Shown one piece after another: positions 52,033 to 59,753 of a stretch of 64,000 nt of DNA; position 1 is the first letter of the stretch, and each line of letters begins with the position of its first letter. The notes beneath the pieces were generated by a model that saw only the letters and a program-made list of their open reading frames with translations, was not told the origin of the DNA and did not search any database. This DNA comes from an uncultured Lachnospiraceae bacterium. GTDB lineage: Bacteria > Bacillota > Clostridia > Lachnospirales > Lachnospiraceae. Made by a program: the position numbers and the translations under genes. The stretch is taken from NCBI GenBank assembly GCA_948470335.1, contig CAOKOL010000011.1, positions 1 through 64,000 of the forward strand, in the 5' to 3' direction.

Positions 52033-53946
52033 TTATGATTTTTCCCCGTATGGCGTTTTTGGTTCTGCCACCATCGACAGCGGTTGCTGTCTATCAAAAT
52101 CATAAGTAATCACCTTCTCTTCCTGCCCGGTAAAGGATGCCTGACCGCCAATACCAAAGTATTTTTCAAAAAAGATCTTTAACTTATCAATGACGCCCTG
52201 TTTCTTCTTAGCTCTCCCACCACCGCCAAATCTCGAAATCGATGGCATGAGCCTGTCAATGTCTGTTCCGGATGTTTTTATCTCCCCATCCCGAAATGCA
52301 TTCTCTATAAATTTGCGGGTATCTTCCGGCTTCAGTTTTTCCTCTGCTATAATTTTATCAAGGTCATGCACCCTCTGCTCCACCACATAGCTGTGCCATT
52401 CATTCATAACATCATCCACATCGTTGATTCCTGCAATAAAGTTTTCAATAAGCTGTTTCTTACTGCGCAGTTCCGGGCTGGCATCAATCGCTTTATGAAT
52501 GGTAATCAGCACTTCCTTATCCTCGCAGTGGGTCTCATGGTACTTCTTTACGAGCATAAGAATATAATCAATGTTGATTTCTATCTGCCGGATCAATTCA
52601 ATTTCAAATACAACATCATCAGTGATATCCGCACTTTCCTGTCGTTTCTGTTTCCATTCATCCCGTAAGTCCTGATAACGTCCAAGGTAATCCTGCAGAT
52701 CACGCTCTGAAATCAATTCATTCCCCTTGAAATCATCAAAGGACAACAGCAAGTTCCGCATACGGAGAATCGCGCCAAACAGGGCAATGAAGTCTTTCTG
52801 GTTCTGTTCTCCAACAATCTGCGGCTCTGATAATGGAAACTTATGATTCAACTCCTCCATCAAACCCACATAACCTGGCATTTGTTTTCCGTCCACAGAC
52901 TCATATCCATAATAGTAATCCTTGAAACTCTGCAGAAGAACAATTCCCCCGGCATTTTTATCCCCGAACAGGGAAATCGCGCTGTCCACACGCTTTTGCA
53001 GATTGCGGAAACATACGATATTGCCAAATGTTTTAATGGAATTGAGGATGCGGTTGGTACGGGAAAATGCCTGTATCAGTCCGTGCATCTTCAAATTCTT
53101 ATCCACCCACAAGGTATTCATAGTAGTGGCGTCAAAACCCGTAAGGAACATATTGACAACAATCAGAATATCCAGTTCTTTATTTTTCATCCGAAGCGAT
53201 ACATCTTTATAATAATTCTGAAATTTATCGCTGGAAGTATCGTAGTTCGTATGGAATATTTCATTATAATCCTTGATGGCTTCTTCAAGAAATTCTCTGG
53301 ACGGTTGGTCAAGAGCAGATGTGTCCTCTGAATTTTCTTCATCCAAAATACCGTCCGCTTCTTCCTCATTTGCACCATAACTGAAAATCGTTGCGACGCG
53401 CAGCTTCTTCGTTGGATCTGCTGTCATCTGCTTCTTAAATTCTTGATAATACAGTTTTGCCATCGGTACGCTCGATACCGCAAAGATAGAATTAAACCCG
53501 CTGATGCGCTGCTTTCGCTTGATTTCCTCCACATCATCATCACGCTTAGCCGTTGCCACCTCTTCGATATTGGTCAGCGTATTGTAGATGTATGTTTTAT
53601 CTCCCCGGTAAGTCTTCTGGTCAAAATGTTCCAGTATGTACTGCGTCACAATACGGATGCGCTCAGGAGCCATCATAACCTTCTCCCGGTTAATGTCCCA
53701 TACCATCTCGTCTGTGATTTCTTCATCCGTGTCCATCGTCTTAATATAATCTACCCGGAACGGAAGGACATTCTTATCATTGATTGCATCCACAATCGTG
53801 TAACTATGCAACTGATCGCCAAAAGTCTGCCCTGTCGTAAAAAACTCCGGATTCTTCGCTCTGCCGGAATTTACGGAAAAAATCGGAGTTCCCGTAAAGC
53901 CAAATAGATGATATTTCTTGAAATTCTTTACAATGGCTGTGTGCAT
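52033..53946 (-). pseudogene. hsdR: 5'-truncated type I restriction subunit HsdR
   Basis: About 637 codons encode the C-terminal two thirds of HsdR, the motor and nuclease subunit of a type I restriction enzyme. The sequence opens in helicase motif III (L-F-G-F-T-G-T-P-I-F), continues through the second RecA-like lobe (D-I-L-I-V-V-N-M-F-L-T-G-F-D, then I-Q-A-F-S-R-T-N-R) and ends with the helical C-terminal region. The nuclease domain and helicase motifs I and II are missing. Coding similarity continues in frame a few codons upstream (G-S-Q-V-G-D) to a junction with the doc gene near 53950-53970. There is no hsdM or hsdS. Not functional as a restriction enzyme. Confidence 0.85.
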
Positions 53947-54128
53947 ATCTCCAACCTGGCTGCCTTTCGTGGAATGGTTGGGTATAATTCCTCTCCGCCA
54001 AAAGATTGAAAGGGTACAGATAACGCAGACTCCAATAAACCTTCATCCCGTATTCCATCAATACCACCAGTTTCCTGTATCAGCTTACCATGGAGATGCT
54101 TTATCTGTTCTTTGTTTAATAAAATCAT
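53928..54128 (-). pseudogene. doc: Truncated Doc toxin
   Basis: A 66-codon frame. Residues 1-58 match the N-terminal half of death-on-curing kinases (L-N-K-E-Q-I, T-G-G-I-D-G-I-R-D-E-G-L-L-E-S-A-L, F-G-G-E-E-L-Y-P-T-I, K-A-A-R-L). The remaining residues come from read-in to hsdR sequence and end at a stop. The Fic-type catalytic motif H-P-F-x-D-G-N-K-R is absent, so no toxin activity is expected. It overlaps the Phd stop by four bases, the normal arrangement of phd-doc operons. Confidence 0.85.
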
Positions 54129-54367
54129 TTGGCCAATTCCTCAAATGCTTTCCTATGCTTCCGTAATAATCGAATTGCCACCTCCTCCAATGTTTCATTA
54201 TCCGCTTCTACATCTGCCTGCAATTTGCCATAATCAATCAACACATACCGTGGCGCATTATTCTTTAATATTACAGCCGCACCATTTTCATCCACCATTC
54301 TTGCAACTTTTGAGAAATTCTGATTTGCCTCTGATATTGATACAAGATTTTTCAAATTAACATTCAT
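54125..54367 (-). CDS. phd: Phd/YefM-family antitoxin
   Basis: An 80-residue antitoxin. It has V-S-I-S-E-A-N-Q-N-F-S-K-V-A-R-x-V-D-E-N-G near residue 9-28, then A-V-I-L-K-N-N-A-P-R-Y-V-L-I-D-Y, the Phd DNA-binding fold, followed by an acidic helical tail that would hold Doc. It looks intact while its toxin is truncated, so it may persist as an orphan repressor or protect against Doc from elsewhere. AAAGGAAA precedes the start. Confidence 0.9.
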   Translation of the reverse strand: MNVNLKNLVSISEANQNFSKVARMVDENGAAVILKNNAPRYVLIDYGKLQADVEADNETLEEVAIRLLRKHRKAFEELAK

Positions 54368-54393
54368 AAATTGCGTTTCCTTTCTTTTTTTAT

Positions 54394-54423
54394 ATTATAC
54401 ACCATTTATTAGGATAAATTCAA
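54394..54423 (-). promoter_or_regulatory. Promoter of the phd-doc remnant
   Basis: On the reverse strand TTGAAT (-35), an 18-bp spacer and TATAAT (-10) lie about 27 bp before the phd start. Confidence 0.75.
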
Positions 54424-54522
54424 CCTAATTTTTTCCGCTGCCTTATTTCTTTCGTAAAGTTACTGTTTACTCCGTGACCAGCAACACTTTGCAGTGGTCA
54501 TCCTTATTTGAAAGGCAACAAA

Positions 54523-54575
54523 AAAGGGATTCCCGAACACCGCCCATTTCAGAGCATTATCCGCAGAATCCCTTT
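54523..54575. repeat. Inverted repeat inside the island's right flank
   Basis: AAAGGGATTC (54523-54532) and GAATCCCTTT (54566-54575) are perfect inverted arms with a 33-base loop. The interval 54424-54656 has no gene; besides this stem it shows only short inverted motifs. It may be a terminator or recombination-related structure. Confidence 0.5.
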
Positions 54576-54656
54576 ATTTCAAGCCTTTTCAGCCCTCTTT
54601 ATTTCGTTACTCGTGACATCAAGACCACACACTCCACATGGACAGCCGGGCACACC

Positions 54657-54698
54657 AAAAAAATCAGGGAACGGTTTTAAACGGTCCCCTGATTTTTC
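54657..54698. repeat. Right copy of 42-bp direct repeat
   Basis: It matches 51796-51837 with one difference (GGTC for GGTT). It keeps the codons for K-I-R-E-R-F and the stop of the amidohydrolase as a non-functional copy. Its stem-loop lies just beyond the cooT stop and could terminate transcription on either strand. Confidence 0.75.
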
Positions 54699-54730
54699 TC
54701 TACAATATTGAATCCCTGCCCTGTAAAACG

Positions 54731-54922
54731 CTACGCCGGACAGCAGATCTCCACAGTGTTTTTGGAAAGGTCCACATTTTTCAGCATCCCTTCCACTACT
54801 GTCTCCTGTCCCAGAATATCTGTCAGGATCACGTTTCCGTCCTTAAACTCCACCTTTGCCACATACTGGGCAACGACGGTCTCAACGCCTTCTTTATTTG
54901 TAAACGCGGTTGCCAAACACAT
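54731..54922 (-). CDS. cooT: CooT-family nickel-binding protein
   Basis: A 63-residue protein starting M-C-L-A-T-A, the signature of CooT, in which Cys2 takes part in nickel binding. The rest is a small beta protein (V-E-F-K-D-G-N-V-I-L-T-D-I-L-G-Q) ending in I-C-C-P-A. CooT was described beside carbon monoxide dehydrogenase maturation genes. Here it stands about 100 bp from a histidine-rich protein, supporting a nickel role, although no CO dehydrogenase or hydrogenase gene lies in this window. Confidence 0.88.
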   Translation of the reverse strand: MCLATAFTNKEGVETVVAQYVAKVEFKDGNVILTDILGQETVVEGMLKNVDLSKNTVEICCPA

Positions 54923-55018
54923 CTTCTCTACCTCCTGTTATCAGTCTCCTGCACCTTTGCCGGCAGATACGGCCACCCCGCTTCTGCCGTAAAAACTCCT
55001 GATTTCAGAAATCTGTTT

Positions 55019-55549
55019 TTACAGTTCCTTCACCAGTTTCAGCGCCTCGGCCAGCTTTGCGTTCGCTTTTGCGAATTCCGCTACGCCCTCGGCGATCTTG
55101 TCCGCTGCCTCTGTCTTGCCCAGGCCGCGCAGCTTTTCGCCCATATCGGCCAGTTCGGAAGCATGGTGCTCATTATGGTCCGCCATATAAGTCAGCAGGG
55201 CAATCACCTCGGCCGGAGTGCCGGTTCCGGTTCCATGACCGTGAGTGTGACCATCATGACTGTGCGTATGGCTGTGTCCGCCATGATCGTGAGTATGGGT
55301 ATGGCCGTCATGGCTGTGACTGTGCCCCCCATGATCGTGTTCATGGCTGTGTACATGTTCATGCTCATGGGTATGGGTTTCCCCATCATGGGTATGTTCA
55401 TGGGTGTGGGTATGTGTGTGTTCATGGCTGTGCTCATGAGCATGGCCGCAGCAGCCCTCGTGGGTATGGGCGTGATCCGCTCCGAATTCATGGGAATGTG
55501 CCTCATCATGGGTATGATGATCGTGACAGCATTTTTCTTTCTCGTCCAT
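55019..55549 (-). CDS. Histidine-rich metal-binding protein
   Basis: A 176-residue protein. Residues about 8-110 are made almost only of H with D, G, S, T and E, in H-T-H-E-H and D-H-G-G-H-S-H type runs. The last 60 residues form a helical domain (E-V-I-A-L-L-T-Y-M-A-D-H-N-E-H-H, then repeated A-K-A-N-A-K-L-A-E-A-L-K-L). Such tails store or deliver nickel or zinc, as in HypB or UreE. The helical domain also occurs beside CooT proteins. ATG 55549 follows AAAGGAG; the longer frame is unlikely. The likely partner is CooT, next in the same orientation. Confidence 0.85.
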   Translation of the reverse strand: MDEKEKCCHDHHTHDEAHSHEFGADHAHTHEGCCGHAHEHSHEHTHTHTHEHTHDGETHTHEHEHVHSHEHDHGGHSHSHDGHTHTHDHGGHSHTHSHDGHTHGHGTGTGTPAEVIALLTYMADHNEHHASELADMGEKLRGLGKTEAADKIAEGVAEFAKANAKLAEALKLVKEL

Positions 55550-55670
55550 TTTTGAATTTCTCCTTTCCAAACCGTATCAGGTGCGGCCGAAACAATCCCC
55601 GAAAAGTTTCCCCCTTTTCCTGTAAGCCGGCCTCCCTTATTATAATGACATCATGACATGTAGATAATCG

Positions 55671-55910
55671 TCATCCGATTTCCGTAAACGTATACCTTTG
55701 CAGAAGTCCGTGGGCATCCACATGATAGACAAGGCTTCCGTCCGACAGGACCTCTTTTTCAATCTTCGCTTCTTCATCCTTGCAAAGTTCTTCCACTCTG
55801 GCGTCCACTGCCGCCTCTCCGTCCAGGCAAATCTCCTCAATAAATACGTCTCTCATCTGGTTATTTGCACACTCATTAAAGATTTCCCTGACCATCTCGT
55901 ACTCTTTCAT
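55671..55910 (-). CDS. Small acidic protein, unknown
   Basis: A 79-residue protein with a helical first half (M-V-R-E-I-F-N-E-C-A-N-N-Q-M-R-D-V-F-I-E-E) and a second half ending Y-H-V-D-A-H-G-L-L-Q-R-Y-T-F. It has two or three cysteines and is rich in Glu. AAGGGGGG precedes ATG. It is the first of three small reverse-strand genes with the His-rich protein and CooT, so a metal-related role is likely, but I do not recognise the family with certainty. Confidence 0.7.
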   Translation of the reverse strand: MKEYEMVREIFNECANNQMRDVFIEEICLDGEAAVDARVEELCKDEEAKIEKEVLSDGSLVYHVDAHGLLQRYTFTEIG

Positions 55911-56140
55911 AAAAGCGCCCCCCTTCCGACAGGTATTTGACGGATACCATTATACAATATCCCGCCTTTGGATACAAGGGGGGAAGGGGGATAAAATTCA
56001 CCATAAAATCCACCATAAAATCCGGCGAAATTTTATGAAAAAGGGAACCTTCTCCGCCGGCTCTGATATGCCAGCCATTGAGAAGGCTCTCTTTTCATTT
56101 TTTCAATCTTTTTTTATCTGACGTATTTTAAAAATTTTTC

Positions 56141-56572
56141 TTACCGTTTTCCTCCGGATGTCCCGGTAGTTGTTCTTTCCATATCGTCGACGGCATCGCC
56201 TACGCCGTCAACGGCGTCGCCCACACCGTCGATTACGCCGTCCTCAATGTCGTCCAGCACACCGCCGGTTCCGTCCATGGTGCCGTTTATTCCGTTTGCG
56301 TCTCCGTTTCTGTCAGTGGTTCCTTCCGTGGCCCCGCTGGTTCCGGCGCCGGTTGTGCCGTTCGTACCCTTTTCCGTACTGTCGGTTCCGTTTCCGTCAG
56401 AGTTATTGTTCTCCTTACCCGATGTAGTGGAAGCCGCACCGGAGGTCTGTCCTGTCTGACTGCTGCTCTCGTTGTCATTTTTTCTGTTTCTGCATGCCGT
56501 TAAAGACATGGAAGCCAGCGCAAGCACAAGGGTCAGACACAATAATGAAATATACTTTTTAGTCCCTTTCAT
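56141..56572 (-). CDS. Low-complexity lipoprotein
   Basis: A 143-residue secreted lipoprotein. After a basic start and a hydrophobic segment comes the lipobox S-L-T-A-C (Cys near residue 27). The mature part is disordered, rich in G, T, N, S and D. Near the end, G-V-G-D-A-V-D is repeated two or three times within a D-D-I-E-D-G-V-I-D segment. Similar small lipoproteins with acidic G-V-x-D-A-V repeats are common in Lachnospiraceae and have no known role. AAGGAG precedes the start at 56572; the upstream frame is not coding. Confidence 0.8.
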   Translation of the reverse strand: MKGTKKYISLLCLTLVLALASMSLTACRNRKNDNESSSQTGQTSGAASTTSGKENNNSDGNGTDSTEKGTNGTTGAGTSGATEGTTDRNGDANGINGTMDGTGGVLDDIEDGVIDGVGDAVDGVGDAVDDMERTTTGTSGGKR

Positions 56573-56826
56573 TCTGCACACTCCTTCTTCACTGGATTTA
56601 CTCGCTACAAGGTTAATATGCACCGATTCGGATAGCATTATTGAACCAATTGTTCCCAGATTTTCAGCGAAATTTTTTCGGTGATAACCTGTCGGGACAC
56701 TGGATTTCTTCCCTGTTCTATGCTATACTTCTCCCATATCCATAATATATATTTTCATTTGTAAATAAGGAACTGCAAACAAAGTTCCTGTAGTCATATA
56801 AAAATTTTCAGAAAGGAAAACATGAC

Positions 56827-58335
56827 ATGAAAAACAGAACACGGAAAACCCTGCTCTCTCTCCTGCTGGCTCTGACGATGCTTACCGCCACAGCCTGCTC
56901 TTCCAAAGGAGACGGCGGCACAACGACAAAAGCGCCCCAGGACGAATCTACCCAGGCCGAAAGCACCGAAGAAACCACCAAGGCCAAATCGGATGCTGCC
57001 GACGCCGGCGACGCCAAAGCGAATTTTGAAGGCCAGACCTTTGCCCAGGCGCACGACGCGTTCCGGACCAAGCTAAAAACGGAAAACAATGACGATGATC
57101 CGATCCCGGACCCGCCGGAAGGTCTGTTCGATCTGATTTCCTACCCCTCTACCGTAGGTGATCTGGCAGCTTATGTTTCCAGCGATCCCGGCGACGGCGA
57201 AAAACACCCGATGATTATCTGGGTTGTAGGCGGATGGGGCAATGGTATCGACGACTTCCCCTTTACCTACCCCGAATGGGACAATGACCAGACAGGCTCT
57301 GCATTCTGGCAGGCCGGCGTGCTGACCATGTACCCCTCCTTCCGGGGCGGCAACGGAAATCCCGGCAATTATGAAACGCTGTTCGGCGAGGTGGACGATA
57401 TCGCCGCAGCCTACGACTATGCGGCATCCCTGCCCTATGTAGATCCCAACCGCATCTACCTGGGCGGCCACAGCACCGGAGCTACCCGCGCCCTGCTGGC
57501 TGCGGAATACACGGACAAGTTCCGCTCCGTATTCTGTTTCGGCGCAGTGGACGAGATCAAGTATCACAACAACACGCAGTTTACCTTTGATACCACGGAC
57601 GACGACGAGTATACCATGCGTTCTCCGATCTATTGGCTGGACGACGTAAAAACGCCCACCTTCTTAATTGAAGGCAGCGAGGGCAACGGGGATAATCTGC
57701 TCCGTATGAAGGAAGCTACGCAAAACGAAAACATCCACTGTTATCTTATGGAAGACGCCGACCATTTCGCTCCGCTTGCGCCTCTGACCCGGCTGCTGGC
57801 TCAGAAAATACTGGAGGACACCGGGGAAGAACCTTCCATCGCGCTGACGCAGGAGGAGCTGGACGCAGCCATGGCTCAGGAACCTGTCGTTCCCCAGCCG
57901 GTTCTCACCCAGCTTACCGTAGAAGAGCTGGGACTTACCCTTTCTTACCCTTATCTCTGGGGTGTGGATGACGAATCGGCAGACGGTACGGTAGAACTGT
58001 CCCTGATGTCTCCGTATGACGGGGATAACGTTTGGGATATGGGCACCCTGTATATCACCTCCTATCAGGAGGAAAGCGACTATCTTGAGGGGATGACCGA
58101 ATACCTGAGAGAAGAAGGCTACGAAGTTCAGGACGCCACGGTAAACGGCCTGCCCGCATTAGACGCTACGGGCACCGCGGAAAACAACAACGGCAGCATA
58201 TTCAATAACCGCTATATTCTGGTCAGAAACGGCGATACTTATGTGGATTTTGATTTCTATATCCATGAAGACTTTGGAAATGACGCAGATGAGCTGTTCC
58301 AGACTATTATAGACAGTATTTCTTTCGGACAATAA
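56827..58335 (+). CDS. Alpha/beta-hydrolase lipoprotein
   Basis: A 502-residue secreted lipoprotein. Residues 1-24 are a signal peptide ending in the lipobox T-A-C. A Thr/Glu/Ala-rich spacer (about 30-75) leads to an alpha/beta hydrolase domain (about 85-335): oxyanion segment W-V-V-G-G-W-G-N-G, nucleophile G-G-H-S-T-G-A near residue 215-221, an acid residue after F-L-I-E-G-S-E-G-N, and the histidine in D-A-D-H-F-A-P. It resembles prolyl oligopeptidase-type esterases. Residues about 365-502 form a separate beta-rich domain. It is divergent from the lipoprotein at 56141. A strong terminator follows. Confidence 0.87.
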   Translation: MKNRTRKTLLSLLLALTMLTATACSSKGDGGTTTKAPQDESTQAESTEETTKAKSDAADAGDAKANFEGQTFAQAHDAFRTKLKTENNDDDPIPDPPEGLFDLISYPSTVGDLAAYVSSDPGDGEKHPMIIWVVGGWGNGIDDFPFTYPEWDNDQTGSAFWQAGVLTMYPSFRGGNGNPGNYETLFGEVDDIAAAYDYAASLPYVDPNRIYLGGHSTGATRALLAAEYTDKFRSVFCFGAVDEIKYHNNTQFTFDTTDDDEYTMRSPIYWLDDVKTPTFLIEGSEGNGDNLLRMKEATQNENIHCYLMEDADHFAPLAPLTRLLAQKILEDTGEEPSIALTQEELDAAMAQEPVVPQPVLTQLTVEELGLTLSYPYLWGVDDESADGTVELSLMSPYDGDNVWDMGTLYITSYQEESDYLEGMTEYLREEGYEVQDATVNGLPALDATGTAENNNGSIFNNRYILVRNGDTYVDFDFYIHEDFGNDADELFQTIIDSISFGQ

Positions 58336-58413
58336 ACAGACAGCCGTGCAACATAAACACACAAAGGGACTGTCCGGTTAATAACGTATTTTTAGCAGTT
58401 CCTGACGTGAAAA

Positions 58414-58467
58414 AACCTGCCGGGATTGAAAGGTTATAAAAGCCTGATTCCCGGCAGGGTTTTTTTA
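58414..58467. terminator. Bidirectional terminator
   Basis: The arms CCTGCCGGGA (58416-58425) and TCCCGGCAGG (58449-58458) pair perfectly and are flanked by an A run on the left and a T run on the right. It serves both the forward hydrolase and the reverse wecB. Confidence 0.85.
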
Positions 58468-58533
58468 TTCGTCATTCCTCACAAGCAAACTTTCTCAACC
58501 CGACACAACCTGAAAAAAACGCTGAAAGGAACA

Positions 58534-59667
58534 TTATACATTTGTCCGGCCTTTTAAGATAATATCCGCGATACGAACCGACGCCCTGCCGTCGCCATAA
58601 GGATTTGAAGCACACGCCATTGAATCATAGACTGCTTTGTCATCCAGCAGCTCCGTAAAAGAACGGTAAATCACAGCTTCTTCCGTTCCCACAAGCTTTA
58701 AAGTCCCGGCCTTTATTCCTTCCGGCCGCTCCGTTGTATCCCGCATCACCAGCACCGGCTTTCCAAGGCCGGGGGCTTCTTCCTGAATGCCGCCGGAATC
58801 CGTAAGAATTAAATAGGAAGCTTTCATAAAATTGTGAAAATCAAGAACGTCCAACGGCTCGATCAGATGAAGCCGTTCCTCTTTTCCTCCCGGCGACGCC
58901 TCACCGAATACATCCTCCGCCGCCCGCCGGACAGCCGGGTTCAGATGAATCGGATAAATCGCTTTCACGTCATCATGCTCATCCAGCACCCGTCGGATTG
59001 CCCGGAACATGCCATACATCGGTTCTCCCAGGTTTTCTCTGCGGTGGGCCGTAATCAGAATCAGTCTGGAGCCGGAAGCCCAAGTTAATTCCGAATGGAC
59101 ATAATCCTCCCGCACGGTTGTTTTCAGAGCGTCTATCGCCGTATTGCCGGTTACAAAAATGCTGCTTTCTTTTTTGCCTTCCCGGATCAGATTTCCTCTG
59201 CTGATCTCTGTCGGGGCAAAATGAAAGGAAGCGATAGAGCCTACCGCTTCCCGATTGAATTCTTCCGGATAAGGGGAATAGATGTTATAGGTGCGAAGAC
59301 CGGCTTCTACGTGGCCGACAGGGATCTGTAGATAAAAAGCCGCCAGCGCCGAAGCAAAAGTGGTGGTGGTGTCACCGTGAACCAGGACGATGTCGGGCCT
59401 GATTTCTTCCAATATGGCTTTCATGCCGTTTAATACACCCGATGTTATATCAAAAAGCGTCTGCTTGTCTTTCATGATACTCAGATCATAATCAGGGGTG
59501 ATATGAAATGTTTTCAAAACCTGATCCAGCATCTGGCGGTGCTGTCCCGTCACGCAGACAAGAGTGCGGATGGACGGGCGGGTTTGAAGTTCTTTTACCA
59601 GAGGGCACATTTTGATGGCTTCGGGACGGGTGCCGAAGACCAGTAGGACGGTTTTTTTATTTCTCAT
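58534..59667 (-). CDS. wecB: UDP-N-acetylglucosamine 2-epimerase
   Basis: A 377-residue non-hydrolysing epimerase that converts UDP-GlcNAc to UDP-ManNAc for surface polysaccharide. The family hallmarks are present: V-F-G-T-R-P-E-A-I-K-M-x-P-L near residue 8-21, V-H-G-D-T near 90-94, the G-H-V-E-A-G-L-R-T motif near 110-118, P-E-E-F-N-R near 126-131 and T-D-S-G-G-I-Q-E-E near 290-298. The start at 59667 has AAGGAG ahead. It stands at the end of the reverse-strand polysaccharide group. Confidence 0.95.
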   Translation of the reverse strand: MRNKKTVLLVFGTRPEAIKMCPLVKELQTRPSIRTLVCVTGQHRQMLDQVLKTFHITPDYDLSIMKDKQTLFDITSGVLNGMKAILEEIRPDIVLVHGDTTTTFASALAAFYLQIPVGHVEAGLRTYNIYSPYPEEFNREAVGSIASFHFAPTEISRGNLIREGKKESSIFVTGNTAIDALKTTVREDYVHSELTWASGSRLILITAHRRENLGEPMYGMFRAIRRVLDEHDDVKAIYPIHLNPAVRRAAEDVFGEASPGGKEERLHLIEPLDVLDFHNFMKASYLILTDSGGIQEEAPGLGKPVLVMRDTTERPEGIKAGTLKLVGTEEAVIYRSFTELLDDKAVYDSMACASNPYGDGRASVRIADIILKGRTNV

Positions 59668-59753
59668 AAATGTATTTCTCCTTCTGCCCAATTCTCCACA
59701 TGGGAAAATATGTCACTTTCTATTCTTATACCAATATAATCATTTACATGTAA

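Noticed and set aside
54474..54680. Forward ORF ending in K-K-I-R-E-R-F
   Set aside because: Its end is only the duplicated tail of the amidohydrolase gene; the rest has no ribosome site or coding character.
55057..55656. Forward ORF rich in R, G and H
   Set aside because: It is the antisense of the histidine codons of the His-rich gene.
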